A stretch of 64,000 bases of DNA from Vibrio ruber DSM 16370 (GCF_900163965.1 NZ_FULE01000009.1:1-64000); one strand, 5' to 3'. Counted from the first letter of the stretch, positions 1 through 8,979 are shown. Translations and numbers: made by a program. Notes: generated by a model not told the origin, from the sequence alone.

Positions 1-651
1 TTCAACAATCGCGGTTTTACCCACACCGGGTTCACCAATAATCACCGGGTTATTCTTGGTCCGACGTTGAAGAACCTGAATCGTCCGTCTGATCTCATCA
101 TCGCGGCCAATGACGGGATCCAGTTTGCCCTGTTCCGCACGCTCGGTGAGATCAATAGTATATTTCTCAAGTGCCTGACGTAGCTCTTCCGCATTCGGGT
201 CATTAATTTTCTGCCCGCCACGAATTTTTTCGATTGCGTCTGAGACTTTTTTGTCCGTTAAACCAATTTCTTTGAGTAATTGCCCGAGCGGCCCTTTGTC
301 TTCTAAAGCAGCAAGAAGAAAAATTTCGGAAGAGATATAAGCATCTTGCCGTTTCTGGGCAATCTTGTCACACATGTTCAAGAGTGTGCCCATCGTATTC
401 GACAATTGAACTTCGCCACCAATACCACTCACTTTAGGCAGTCGGTCAAGCATTTCTCCCAGTTTGGAGCGTAAATGCATGACATCCACATCTAGCATGG
501 TCAACAGGGGGCGAATCGGGCTGCCATTTTGATCGAGCAAAGCCACCATCAAATGGACGGGTTCTATATATTGATGATCACGCCCGAGTGCAAGTGACTG
601 GGCATCAGAAATAGCAATTTGAAATTTGCTGGTAAACCGATCAAGGCGCAT
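1..651 (-). CDS. clpB: ClpB disaggregase, N-terminal part (gene runs off the window)
   Basis: The first 217 residues of ClpB, the Hsp100 AAA+ ATPase that works with DnaK to pull proteins out of aggregates in the cytoplasm. It starts [10 protein letters not shown] at an ATG preceded by AGGAGATAG. The N-terminal double Clp-N domain covers roughly residues 1-145. The linker to the first AAA+ domain ([20 protein letters not shown]) and the Walker A motif GEPGVGKT follow at the window edge. The rest lies before base 1. It is third in line after rluD and pgeF on the same strand, but it has its own heat-shock-type promoter in the gap. Identity is certain; only the missing part cannot be judged. Confidence 0.97.
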   Translation of the reverse strand, partial: MRLDRFTSKFQIAISDAQSLALGRDHQYIEPVHLMVALLDQNGSPIRPLLTMLDVDVMHLRSKLGEMLDRLPKVSGIGGEVQLSNTMGTLLNMCDKIAQKRQDAYISSEIFLLAALEDKGPLGQLLKEIGLTDKKVSDAIEKIRGGQKINDPNAEELRQALEKYTIDLTERAEQGKLDPVIGRDDEIRRTIQVLQRRTKNNPVIIGEPGVGKTAIVE

Positions 652-696
652 ATCTATCTCCTGCTTTCTACGGAGCAATAAAATTCACTGATAGAA

Positions 697-725
697 AAAT
701 GGATACGCCGGATCGTTTTTTCAAG
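697..725 (-). promoter_or_regulatory. Sigma-32 (RpoH) heat-shock promoter of clpB
   Basis: On the minus strand a CTTGAAA box (719-725) is followed after 14 bases by ATCCATTT (697-704). The sigma-32 consensus is CTTGAAA, N13-15, CCCCATNT: the upstream box matches fully and the downstream box at 6 of 8 positions. It lies 46 bases before the clpB start, as expected for a heat-shock gene that also sits in a housekeeping operon. Confidence 0.75.
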
Positions 726-759
726 GGGACATGGTCAAATTACCACCACAAAAGGATGG

Positions 760-1479
760 TTATTTGATCCAAATAAATGAAGCTTGTCTTCCGGTGACAC
801 CATCACGTCGGAAAGAAAAGAAGTTGTGTGCATCACTGTATGTACATAAACCACTGGAGAACACCTGTTTCACACCAGCTCGGTTCAGACGTTGATGTGC
901 CAATTGCACCAAATCTGCGAACCATTTCCCTGCTTGCTGACGGGGCTCAAATGCTTGCTCTGCCATTGGATCAACTCGGGTAAATGCACTAACGACATCA
1001 TCACCGACTTCAAAAGCGGTTTTCCCTATCGCGGGTCCCAGCCATACCATAATTTCCCCGGAGAAGCAGGCAACGGCTTCTTCAAGAATACCGTTCGCCA
1101 ACCCTCGCCAGCCAGCATGAACCGCTGCCACTTCAGTCCCTGATGCATTGGTCATCAAAATCGGCAGACAATCTGCGGTCATCACGGCACAAACAACCCC
1201 GGGCGTCCGGGTAAAAATCCCATCGGCCTCCACAACATCGGGCGTAGGATAATCAATCTCTAGCACTCGCGTTGAATGGGTTTGATTCATCCATACCGGT
1301 GCCGAAGGCATTTGTGCAGACGCAATGATCCGTTGACGATTTTCAGCAACATGCTCCGGTAAGTCTCCGACATGCATCCCCAAATTCAAACTTTGATATT
1401 TCCCTGTAGAAATACCGCGTTGGCGCGTCGAAAACACCGCCTGAATATTTTGAGGATGTTGCCAGTCGGGGATAATCAT
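760..1479 (-). CDS. pgeF: Purine nucleoside phosphorylase/laccase-domain protein PgeF (YfiH)
   Basis: A 239-residue protein of the Cu-oxidase_4 (YfiH) family. In E. coli, PgeF edits peptidoglycan precursors by removing L-Ser misincorporated into UDP-MurNAc peptides; other family members act on purine nucleosides. The metal-site residues can be seen in NQTHSTR (His), ADCLPIL (Cys) and AAVHAGWRG (His). The ATG overlaps the rluD stop by four bases (ATGA), so the two are translationally coupled. Order rluD-pgeF-clpB is standard in Enterobacterales and Vibrio. Length is normal and no key residue is missing. Confidence 0.93.
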   Translation of the reverse strand: MIIPDWQHPQNIQAVFSTRQRGISTGKYQSLNLGMHVGDLPEHVAENRQRIIASAQMPSAPVWMNQTHSTRVLEIDYPTPDVVEADGIFTRTPGVVCAVMTADCLPILMTNASGTEVAAVHAGWRGLANGILEEAVACFSGEIMVWLGPAIGKTAFEVGDDVVSAFTRVDPMAEQAFEPRQQAGKWFADLVQLAHQRLNRAGVKQVFSSGLCTYSDAHNFFSFRRDGVTGRQASFIWIK

Positions 1480-2456
1480 GATGAATACTCATCTTTGCCA
1501 TATTTGTTGATATCATCACGTAATGCTTCGGTCAGAATTACCATGTCTTCAGGAACCGGAGCATGAAATTCCAGCTCTTCTCCTGTGATCGGATGTTCAA
1601 ACCGCAGCATCACCGCGTGTAGCGCCTGACGATCAAAGTTTCTGATCAACGCCACCACATCGTCATCCGCGCCTTTGGGAATTTTGACCCGTCCGCCATA
1701 AGCAATATCACCCAACAACGGATGCTGAATCGATGCCATATGCACCCGGATTTGGTGAGTTCGGCCGGTTTCCAGACGTAATCTAATCCGCGTATGTTCA
1801 CGGAAATGTTCTGCAACCCGGTAATGTGTTACTGCCGGTTTTCCCATTGGTGACACTGCCATTAATGTCCGTTTGGTCGGATGTCGTCCAATCGGTTGAT
1901 CAACCAGACCACCAGCGGTCATCGTGCCAATTGCAATCGCTTCATATTCCCGGGTAATTTTGCGTTTCTGAAGCGCTCGGACTAAACGCGTTTGCGCCGG
2001 AACCGTCTTCGCCACCACCATCAAACCGGTGGTATCTTTGTCCAAACGGTGGACAATCCCCGCTCGCGGCACTTCCGCAATTTGTGGATAGTGATGCAGT
2101 AATGCATTCAATACCGTACCATCAGGCGTCCCGGCACCGGGATGAACCACAAAATCACGAGGTTTGTTGATCACCAGAATATCATCATCTTCATAGACAA
2201 TATCCAAGGCAATATCCTGAGGCAACCAGCGTTCTTCGTCTTCCAGTTCAGCGTGAAGGATAATTTCTTCCCCTCCCATGACTTTCTGACGCGGTTTAAT
2301 CACAACCTCGCCATCGACCACCACTTTGCCGGCAAGTAACCATTCTTTAAGACGAGAACGGGAAAAATCAGAAAACAGTTCAGCAATCGCCTGATCAAGG
2401 CGTTGTCCTAACTGACTATCTCTTACGGTACTCTTTAATTCAATCTGCTGAGCCAT
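1476..2456 (-). CDS. rluD: 23S rRNA pseudouridine(1911/1915/1917) synthase RluD
   Basis: RluD makes three pseudouridines in helix 69 of 23S rRNA, needed for normal 50S assembly and termination. The protein (326 residues from MAQQIELKST) has an N-terminal S4 RNA-binding domain (about 15-75) and the RluA-type catalytic domain, with the catalytic Asp in HRLDKDTTG. The open frame continues 7 codons upstream to a TTG, but the ATG at 2456 aligns with the E. coli start (MAQRVQL), so I chose it. The SD is weak (AAAAAG). Divergent from bamD, with about 150 bp of shared control region between them. Confidence 0.95.
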   Translation of the reverse strand: MAQQIELKSTVRDSQLGQRLDQAIAELFSDFSRSRLKEWLLAGKVVVDGEVVIKPRQKVMGGEEIILHAELEDEERWLPQDIALDIVYEDDDILVINKPRDFVVHPGAGTPDGTVLNALLHHYPQIAEVPRAGIVHRLDKDTTGLMVVAKTVPAQTRLVRALQKRKITREYEAIAIGTMTAGGLVDQPIGRHPTKRTLMAVSPMGKPAVTHYRVAEHFREHTRIRLRLETGRTHQIRVHMASIQHPLLGDIAYGGRVKIPKGADDDVVALIRNFDRQALHAVMLRFEHPITGEELEFHAPVPEDMVILTEALRDDINKYGKDEYSS

Positions 2457-2607
2457 ATCGAACTTTTTAAAAAACAAGGAGACTAATAGTCCCTAGTATG
2501 GATAAAATGATGCACTATTGTATCTGTTACCACAGAGAAAGTAACGTAACCTTTTACAAAGAGAACTTTCACTGAACTATTTTGAATTAAAGGAAGCCAC
2601 TTCTGAC

Positions 2608-3336
2608 ATGAAATACCAAGCTTTATCAGGTCTACTTGCGCTGACACTTCTCGCGGGATGCTCCAGCAGTGAACATGTTGTTCCCGATATTCCCCCTTCA
2701 CAGCTCTATTCAGAAGCCAAAGTCTCTTTGCAAAGTGGTAACTGGACCAATGCAATTGAAAAATTGGAAGCCATGGACTCACGTTACCCGTTCGGTGCGT
2801 ATTCCAAACAGGTTCAGCTTGATCTGATCTACGCTTATTATAAAAGTGATCAGCTCGCCATGAGTCTGGCAACGATCGATCGGTTTATGCGTTTAAATCC
2901 GACTCACGATAAAATCGACTGGGTGCTGTATATGCGGGGCTTAACTAACATCGCCCAAGATACAAACTTTATGCAGGATCTGTTTAATATTGATCGTTCG
3001 GATCGCGATCCTGAGCCTGCAAAAGAAGCTTTTGCCGATTTTAAGAAATTACTTGAGCGCTATCCAAACAGCCCTTATGCCAAAGATGCCCATCAACGGC
3101 TTCTGGCCCTCAAAAACAGACTGGCCAATTACGACTTAGCAACAGCAGATTTTTATTTGAGAAGAGAAGCATGGATCGCAGCAATCAAACGTTGTCAGGA
3201 ATTGCAGAAAACCTTCCCGGATACTGAAGCTGCGAGACAATCGCTACAAATACAATTAAAAGCTTACCAACAGTTAGGGTTAACCGAGGCTGTAAATCGG
3301 ACGAAAACACTCATCCAATTAAACCCTATCGAATAA
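2608..3336 (+). CDS. bamD: Outer membrane assembly lipoprotein BamD (YfiO)
   Basis: BamD is the essential lipoprotein of the BAM complex that inserts beta-barrels into the outer membrane. It has a lipoprotein signal peptide with lipobox LLAGC (Cys18), then TPR-type helical repeats typical of the family (for example SGNWTNAIEKLEAMDSRYPFG and ERYPNSPYAKDAHQRL). The 242-residue length is normal. The SD AAGGAAG lies upstream. It is transcribed away from rluD, as in E. coli, and is followed by a 366-bp gap with a strong hairpin and the raiA promoter region. Confidence 0.96.
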   Translation: MKYQALSGLLALTLLAGCSSSEHVVPDIPPSQLYSEAKVSLQSGNWTNAIEKLEAMDSRYPFGAYSKQVQLDLIYAYYKSDQLAMSLATIDRFMRLNPTHDKIDWVLYMRGLTNIAQDTNFMQDLFNIDRSDRDPEPAKEAFADFKKLLERYPNSPYAKDAHQRLLALKNRLANYDLATADFYLRREAWIAAIKRCQELQKTFPDTEAARQSLQIQLKAYQQLGLTEAVNRTKTLIQLNPIE

Positions 3337-3359
3337 TTACGACTTAATATACTGACGGA

Positions 3360-3386
3360 TTGCTCTTCTCATCTTGAGAGGAGCAA
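3360..3386 (+). repeat. Strong 12-bp hairpin downstream of bamD
   Basis: Arms 3360-3371 and 3375-3386 pair over 12 positions (one T-G) around a TCT loop. It lies 23 bases after the bamD stop. There is no T-run, so it is not a classical intrinsic terminator; it may protect the 3' end of bamD mRNA. The rest of the 3337-3702 gap holds the raiA control region and no convincing gene. Confidence 0.5.
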
Positions 3387-3618
3387 GACGATTTAGGGCG
3401 GAAGGCATAAGATAAGTTATCTGAGTTGTATCTCTGGATACTTTTTAATCTGGTGCTTTTTAACAGGCTGAGATAAGCCACTAAAAAACAAATATTTTTC
3501 AGTTCAACCTTCTTCTAATCTACCGTGCCGTAAAATATTCTCAACTCTTTTTTCACTTTCTCGCGATGACTCTTTGCGACAGATCACGTTTGGTTCGACG
3601 TCAGAATTTGCCATTCAT

Positions 3619-3640
3619 TTAAGTGACATTCGTCACATTT
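3619..3640 (+). promoter_or_regulatory. CRP (cAMP receptor protein) binding site before raiA
   Basis: The core AGTGA-CATTCG-TCACA (3622-3637) matches 9 of 10 conserved positions of TGTGA-N6-TCACA, with A/T flanks. Its centre is about 74 bases before the raiA start, a position that fits activation. E. coli raiA is reported to be under cAMP-CRP control, which supports the assignment. Confidence 0.65.
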
Positions 3641-3702
3641 TTTCCATATCAAACAGGTAACCTGAAAGTAATCCAGATGGGATAGCAACAGAGGAATCAC
3701 CT

Positions 3703-4032
3703 ATGAATGTAAACATTATCGGTAAGAATATTGAAGTCACCTCTGCAATCCGCGAGCATATCGAAGGGAAAATCAAAAAACTGGAAAAATGGCAAGTAGA
3801 TATCATTGGCTGTCAAACCACTTTCCAAGAAGAGCCGGATAAAAAGAAAAAATTTGAGGCTGTCATTTCTATTCCTAAAGGGCAACTGGTTGCCTCGGCC
3901 ACACACGAGGATCTTTATATCGCGGTGAATGAAGTTGAGCAAAAGCTGGAACGTCAGCTCAATAAGCTGAGACACAAACCTGAGGCCAGACGCACCGATA
4001 AAGATAAAATTGACCCATCTACGACCTTGTAA
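3703..4032 (+). CDS. raiA: Ribosome-associated inhibitor RaiA (YfiA)
   Basis: A 109-residue RaiA/HPF-family protein. RaiA binds the 30S decoding region in stationary phase or cold and blocks translation without forming 100S dimers. The S30AE fold is recognisable (SAIREHIEGKIKKLEKW near the start, then ASATHEDLYIAVNEVEQKLERQLNKLRHK). The tail after the fold (about 15 residues, EARRTDKDKIDPSTTL) is the feature that separates RaiA from shorter HPF. SD GAGGAATC upstream. Monocistronic, with a CRP site before it and an intrinsic terminator after it. Confidence 0.93.
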   Translation: MNVNIIGKNIEVTSAIREHIEGKIKKLEKWQVDIIGCQTTFQEEPDKKKKFEAVISIPKGQLVASATHEDLYIAVNEVEQKLERQLNKLRHKPEARRTDKDKIDPSTTL

Positions 4033-4055
4033 ACAGGAAATATTCATCATCTCTG

Positions 4056-4082
4056 ACAGCGCTGATTCAGCGCTGTTTTTTT
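4056..4082 (+). terminator. Intrinsic terminator of raiA
   Basis: ACAGCGCT ... AGCGCTGT stem with a short loop, followed by seven T residues, 23 bases after the raiA stop. Confidence 0.9.
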
Positions 4083-4120
4083 GCTTGACGCCTTATAAGA
4101 CCTTGCTTATTGTGTGACTC

Positions 4121-4153
4121 ATGACCATTTTCGATTTTAGATTCATCCTATGA
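4121..4153 (+). CDS. pheL: Phe-rich leader peptide of the pheA attenuator (PheL)
   Basis: A 10-codon ORF, MTIFDFRFIL and a TGA stop, with Phe codons at positions 4, 6 and 8. Three Phe codons in ten, placed just ahead of a set of mutually exclusive hairpins and the pheA gene, is the signature of transcription attenuation: a ribosome stalling at Phe codons when charged tRNA-Phe is scarce favours readthrough. No good SD is visible. A possible promoter TTGACG-N17-TATTGT (4085-4113) would place the transcript start very close to the ATG; an upstream TATAAG (4094-4099) is an alternative. Confidence 0.7.
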   Translation: MTIFDFRFIL

Positions 4154-4243
4154 ATCAGCGCCGAAACTCCGAATCAAAATGACAATCATTGCGCATATAA
4201 AATAACAAATGGAGGCCTCCTTTCTGTGCGGAGGTCTTTTCTT
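4121..4243 (+). promoter_or_regulatory. Transcription attenuator of pheA
   Basis: The leader peptide overlaps a first hairpin, GATTCAT-CCT-ATGAATC (4140-4156), which fits the pause/protector stem. A terminator stem GGCCTCC (4214-4220) with GGAGGTC (4230-4236) is followed by TTTTCTT, just before the pheA SD. CTCC and GCGC stretches between them could form the antiterminator, but I cannot assign it by eye. Confidence 0.7.
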
Positions 4244-4256
4244 ATGAGGAAATATT

Positions 4257-5432
4257 ATGACGTCTCAGAAGTACTCTTTGCAGGATATTCGCTTAAGACT
4301 GAACGAGTTAGACGATCAGTTACTTCAGTTACTCTCAGAACGCCGTAAATTAAGTATTGAAGTGGCAAAAAGCAAGGTGGAAACCGCCAAACCTGTGCGC
4401 GATGCCGACAGAGAACAACAATTACTGGTTAAACTGATTAATAATGGTAAAGAAAAATACCAGTTAGATGCTCCCTATATTACTAAAGTGTTTTACACCA
4501 TTATTGAAGATTCCGTCTTACTGCAACAAAACTATTTACAGAATTTAGCCAACCCGGTGCACAGAAAACCGACTTCCCGCGTTGCTTTTCTGGGAGCGAA
4601 AGGCTCCTACTCACATTTGGCAACTCGTGAATATTTTAGCCGGAAAAATGTCGAACTGATTGAAATGAATAGCGAGCAGTTCAAAGATGTCACCAAATCG
4701 GTTGAATCAGGACACGCAGATTACGGCGTATTACCGATTGAAAATACCAGCTCAGGCTCAATTAACGAAGTGTATGATCTGCTGCAACGCACAACATTAC
4801 ATATTGTCGGAGAATTAACACTACCGATAGAACACTGCCTGCTGGCAACACAAGATATTTCTCTGGAAGATATTCGGGTGCTTTACTCTCACCCACAACC
4901 CCTACAACAGTGCAGTGAATTTTTAGGGTATATGCGTCATGTCACTCTGGAATCCTGCATCAGTACCGCGGATGCGATGCAGAAAGTCAAAGAGATGAAC
5001 CGCCATGATATCGTCGCGATCGGTAATGCTTCAAGCGGAAAACTTTACGGCTTACAACCCATCAAAACCAATATCGCTAATCAAACCGAGAACTATACTC
5101 GCTTTATTATTGTGGCTCGGAAACCCGTCGAAGTTTCCTTACAAATTCCCGCCAAAACAACACTGATTATGGCAACATCCCAGGAAGCCGGTGCTCTGGT
5201 TTCAACACTGCATGTGTTGCAAAAACTGGGAATTAATATGACTAAACTTGAATCAAGACCGGTGATGGGAAACCCTTGGGAAGAGATGTTCTATGTTGAC
5301 TTAGCGGCTCATTTAGCGTCGGCCGAAATGCAAAAAGCCTTAGAAGAATTAACCCGGTTAACGAAATTCCTCAAAGTGCTGGGGTGTTATCCGATTGAAA
5401 ATGTAAAACCGACGCAAGTGGAACAATATTGA
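4257..5432 (+). CDS. pheA: Bifunctional chorismate mutase / prephenate dehydratase (P-protein)
   Basis: Converts chorismate to prephenate and then phenylpyruvate, the committed route to phenylalanine. The 391 residues show an AroQ-type chorismate mutase (about 1-90), a prephenate dehydratase domain opening GAKGSYSHLA and with the TRF motif in NYTRFII, and a C-terminal ACT domain with the Phe-binding motifs GALV and ESRP. Length and order match E. coli PheA. SD GAGGAAATATT. Unlike E. coli, it is not beside aroF-tyrA; those lie 12 kb away under TyrR boxes. Expression is set by the attenuator just upstream. Confidence 0.97.
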   Translation: MTSQKYSLQDIRLRLNELDDQLLQLLSERRKLSIEVAKSKVETAKPVRDADREQQLLVKLINNGKEKYQLDAPYITKVFYTIIEDSVLLQQNYLQNLANPVHRKPTSRVAFLGAKGSYSHLATREYFSRKNVELIEMNSEQFKDVTKSVESGHADYGVLPIENTSSGSINEVYDLLQRTTLHIVGELTLPIEHCLLATQDISLEDIRVLYSHPQPLQQCSEFLGYMRHVTLESCISTADAMQKVKEMNRHDIVAIGNASSGKLYGLQPIKTNIANQTENYTRFIIVARKPVEVSLQIPAKTTLIMATSQEAGALVSTLHVLQKLGINMTKLESRPVMGNPWEEMFYVDLAAHLASAEMQKALEELTRLTKFLKVLGCYPIENVKPTQVEQY

Positions 5433-5621
5433 GAAACTGGTGATTTCAACATTTGATACAGCTGACAATACGGCATCGGCAACATAGAATCCGTGGGTAC
5501 CAATGAATGCTCTCACCCAAACTTAGTCTTTCGTCGTATTGTTATCTGAAATATAGGATAAAGTAGCAAATAGCATCTACCCTATTTTCAGGTTCGGCAT
5601 ACGTCAGGTTCAAACACATAT

Positions 5622-6671
5622 ATGATGTTTAAAAAACTGGTTAGAATACTGATCATTATCTTTGCTGCTATCCCCTTAACAGCCAGAGCTTCAGAACTTA
5701 ATATTTATCTGTGGGAAGACACGCTGTCAAAACATGTCATATCAGAGTGGAATAAATATTTTAATATCCCTTTACATCAATTTCATTTCGATAATGATGA
5801 TGAGCGAAGTCTGCTCATGCTGAAAAGTTTTCAGCTTCCTTTTGATATTATTGTTTTAGATAATGTTTCTGCTCAAATTTTTGCCCGTCAGGATGCTTTT
5901 GAGGATCTCTCATCACTAGAAAACCGTCAATATATCGACCCCCGTTGGAATCAAGTTTGCGGGACACACGCCATTCCCTATTTTTGGGGAAGTGTTGGGA
6001 TTGTCTACAGAAAAAATAAAATCGTTTCCCCTCCGCGCACATGGTCTGAATTCATGAATCCCCCCCCAGCGGTCAAAGGGCATATCGGTATGATACAAGA
6101 CAGCGTCGAAACATTGTTACCTTTCCTGTATGCACAACACCTATCCCCGATAACGGATGCCTTACCTGAGTTGAGAGCCGCTTATCATGCAATGGAACGT
6201 TTTAACGCCAATATTATTACTTATGAATATGCACTAAGCTACGTACGAAGCCACAAAGATAATAATAACCTGTACATGGCATTGGGATATAGTGGCGATC
6301 AATATTCACTCAATCGGTATTTTCACAATGACAATTGGCATTTTATCACCCCTGACGGACCGATATTTATTTGGGTTGACTGTATGGCAATCAATAGTAA
6401 TTCAGTCAATAAAAAGGCAGCAAAAGATTTCTTGAATTACCTGATGCAACCGGATGTCGCAGCTAAAAATGCCCTGGATATCGGAGCGGCAACACCAAAT
6501 ATGGCAGCACTCAAACAACTTCCGGCAAGTTTTATTCATGATAAGAGTGTTTTTCCACCAATCGGAAATATGAAGAATGTCATTATTGATACGGAACTTT
6601 CACCCTTGAATTTAAATATACGATCTAAAATCATTAATAGCCTAATTAATCAGCATGAAGCTCAGCCATAG
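5622..6671 (+). CDS. nspS: Periplasmic polyamine sensor NspS (PotD-like, non-transport)
   Basis: A 349-residue periplasmic binding protein of the PotD family. Its signal peptide ends near TARA-SE. The PotD polyamine-binding residues have counterparts: Asp160 and Glu163 (QDSVET), Trp251 and Asp253 (IFIWVD). There is no ABC transporter beside it; instead mbaA overlaps its end by 17 bases, as in V. cholerae, where NspS senses norspermidine and spermidine and controls the membrane c-di-GMP enzyme MbaA. I infer the same role here. Cys113 and Cys254 could form a disulfide. SD is weak. The 189-bp gap upstream shows no clear promoter. Confidence 0.9.
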   Translation: MMFKKLVRILIIIFAAIPLTARASELNIYLWEDTLSKHVISEWNKYFNIPLHQFHFDNDDERSLLMLKSFQLPFDIIVLDNVSAQIFARQDAFEDLSSLENRQYIDPRWNQVCGTHAIPYFWGSVGIVYRKNKIVSPPRTWSEFMNPPPAVKGHIGMIQDSVETLLPFLYAQHLSPITDALPELRAAYHAMERFNANIITYEYALSYVRSHKDNNNLYMALGYSGDQYSLNRYFHNDNWHFITPDGPIFIWVDCMAINSNSVNKKAAKDFLNYLMQPDVAAKNALDIGAATPNMAALKQLPASFIHDKSVFPPIGNMKNVIIDTELSPLNLNIRSKIINSLINQHEAQP

Positions 6672-8979
6672 AATATTATTACTCATCGCACCTGTTATTT
6701 TAATGGGTGCTGCTGCATCGACTTACATTATTTATGTGATGCAAAAAGATGCACTCATTAAACGGACTGATAGTTACCTACAACTCAACATGGAAAAACT
6801 AGCAGGTTATTATCGTCAAACGAATACACTGGTTAGTAGTTATGCCTACACATTGGCTAAAAGCGATATTATTCGCCATTATATTCACCATGAACAGAAT
6901 CCGTTCCGAGAACTTGAGCTGGTTGATAACCTGAATGACACCATTTATGCACTTCAACCCAAGCAACAACAGTTTGTCGCGTTATCGATTCTGAATAGCC
7001 AACACAAGGTTCTTTACTATGCTGACAGAAGTCATGACCCATTTGCCCAGATAGATCCCAAAATTCTAAACTACACCGAGCAAGTATACCGACAAACCAA
7101 AAAACTAAAGTATGTTGGCTACACTGAAAATTCATCCGGAGAAGGTGTCTTAGTTCGTTATGATGTTTTAGATACGAAAACGCTGCAAACACCGCTGAGT
7201 TATAACCAGAATGAGATCTTTTTCGTTCTGGTTTATGCAACGCTTGATCGTTTCAATCATCTGAAAAAAAATCTGGAATACGATAACCAAACCACCATTT
7301 TTTTCACCGACCACTCTGCGAAGAATACAACCTCTGAAAAACAAGAACTTGTCCAAACAGTTGAACTTCAGCCCGGCTGGTTCGCAACACTGGATCCGGC
7401 ACCATTGATTCTGAATCAACAGCTCAATGCTATCCAGAAAGCGTTAATTTTAGCGTTTAATGTCTCAGCACTTTTTACAGTTATCCTGCTATTGCTCCTG
7501 CTATATCGACATGTGATTAATCCAATCACCCGACTGGATCATCAATTACAGGAAGTTGAAAACAATCAGCGTAAAAATATTGAAGTGCTGTCGAGCAATG
7601 ATGAGATCGGACGTTTATCATCAAGATTTTATGTCATGTATACCGAACTGGAGAAAACCTACCAGCAAACCAAGTTATTGGCCGAAAACGATCACCTCAC
7701 TAATCTGGCGAACCGTCACCAGTTTCAACGTCATGCCAAAGCGATTCTTTCTCAGGCACGAACAGATATCTGGGCTCTCTATATTGATTTAGATAACTTT
7801 AAATACGTCAATGATAAATATGGACATCAAATCGGGGACTCACTACTGATTAACTTTGCAAATCACATCGAAACATTATGCCAAGATTTTAATCAGACCT
7901 ATGACGTACAGTGTCTGGCCGCCCGGCTTTCCGGAGATGAATTTGCCATTCTGCTTCATTCATCCACTCAGCAACTTAAAGTCGCTGATGAATTTGCCCG
8001 GAAACTATTAGAACCAATACAAAATCGGGCACAGTCACCCATAGGGCACTTCCCGATTACAGCCAGTATCGGCATTGCGACCTTCCCGGAAGATGGTCAA
8101 CATATTGAGAAACTCCTCTCCAACGCTGATACCGCGATGTATCAGGCAAAAAATGCAGGCAAAAACCAGATAGCACATTACTCAAAAGCACTCGATAAAG
8201 TTGTCAGACGTCGGGTGAACATTGAGCGGGCACTCCGAAACGGTTCTTTCGATCATGAGTTTAGTTTGGTTTATCAACCCTATTTTACCGGCTCCGGAAC
8301 AACCATCATGGGATTTGAAGTGTTACTGCGCTGGGAATCCGTTAAGTTGGGCGAGATCTCTCCCGATGAGTTCATTCCAATAGCAGAGCAAACCGGATTA
8401 TTCGGTGATATCGATCGTTGGGTCATCCGCAAGGCCTTTGAAGAATTCGCAACACTACAAAACCTTCAGGATGAACCGAAAAAAATTGCAATCAACCTGT
8501 CATCCGCAGAACTGAACTCCTTAAAACTGGCAGAATATATTGAAGCACTTGCGACCACTTATCAGATCCCTGTTCATTTGGTAGAGTTTGAAATTACTGA
8601 AACATTTGCCGCCGAATCTCAGAGTTTTCCACTATTACACGAATTATCGAAGCTTGGATTTGGCCTGACGATTGATGACTTTGGTTCCGGATACACATCG
8701 CTTTCACAGTTAGTTCAATACCCAGTCCAAAAAATCAAATTAGATCGTCAGTTTCTTGATACCCTAATTGCCACGGAAAAACATCAGGTCGTGAAACCAT
8801 TGATTGACCTGTGCCATTCTCAGAATATGGCAGTCACGGCTGAAGGGATCGAAACGGAAAGCATGTATCAATGGCTGCAGGCATACCAATGTGATTATTT
8901 ACAGGGCTATTATTTCGGTAAACCACTGTCGATCACTGAACTGAAAACACTCGCAGAACAATCAAAAGGAACACAATGA
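6655..8979 (+). CDS. mbaA: Dual GGDEF-EAL cyclic-di-GMP enzyme MbaA
   Basis: A 774-residue inner-membrane protein with a TM helix at about 7-29, a periplasmic sensor domain, a second TM at about 259-284, HAMP (285-337), GGDEF (about 340-510) and EAL (about 525-770). The GGDEF signature is SGDEF (426-430), which can still be active, and I see no RxxD inhibitory site before it. EAL reads EVL (555-557), but the metal-site residues remain (INLSS, EITE, DDFGSGY, AEGIE). In V. cholerae, NspS-bound MbaA switches between c-di-GMP synthesis and breakdown according to polyamines, controlling biofilm. Starts inside nspS, so translation is probably coupled. Confidence 0.92.
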   Translation: MKLSHRILLLIAPVILMGAAASTYIIYVMQKDALIKRTDSYLQLNMEKLAGYYRQTNTLVSSYAYTLAKSDIIRHYIHHEQNPFRELELVDNLNDTIYALQPKQQQFVALSILNSQHKVLYYADRSHDPFAQIDPKILNYTEQVYRQTKKLKYVGYTENSSGEGVLVRYDVLDTKTLQTPLSYNQNEIFFVLVYATLDRFNHLKKNLEYDNQTTIFFTDHSAKNTTSEKQELVQTVELQPGWFATLDPAPLILNQQLNAIQKALILAFNVSALFTVILLLLLLYRHVINPITRLDHQLQEVENNQRKNIEVLSSNDEIGRLSSRFYVMYTELEKTYQQTKLLAENDHLTNLANRHQFQRHAKAILSQARTDIWALYIDLDNFKYVNDKYGHQIGDSLLINFANHIETLCQDFNQTYDVQCLAARLSGDEFAILLHSSTQQLKVADEFARKLLEPIQNRAQSPIGHFPITASIGIATFPEDGQHIEKLLSNADTAMYQAKNAGKNQIAHYSKALDKVVRRRVNIERALRNGSFDHEFSLVYQPYFTGSGTTIMGFEVLLRWESVKLGEISPDEFIPIAEQTGLFGDIDRWVIRKAFEEFATLQNLQDEPKKIAINLSSAELNSLKLAEYIEALATTYQIPVHLVEFEITETFAAESQSFPLLHELSKLGFGLTIDDFGSGYTSLSQLVQYPVQKIKLDRQFLDTLIATEKHQVVKPLIDLCHSQNMAVTAEGIETESMYQWLQAYQCDYLQGYYFGKPLSITELKTLAEQSKGTQ

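Noticed and set aside
2483-2872. 129-codon minus-strand frame overlapping bamD
   Set aside because: Lies antisense to bamD and across the bamD/rluD promoter region; a shadow of bamD.
3337-3702. Small ORF (MTLCDRSRLVRRQNLPFI) in the bamD-raiA gap
   Set aside because: 18 codons without SD and overlapping the CRP site region.
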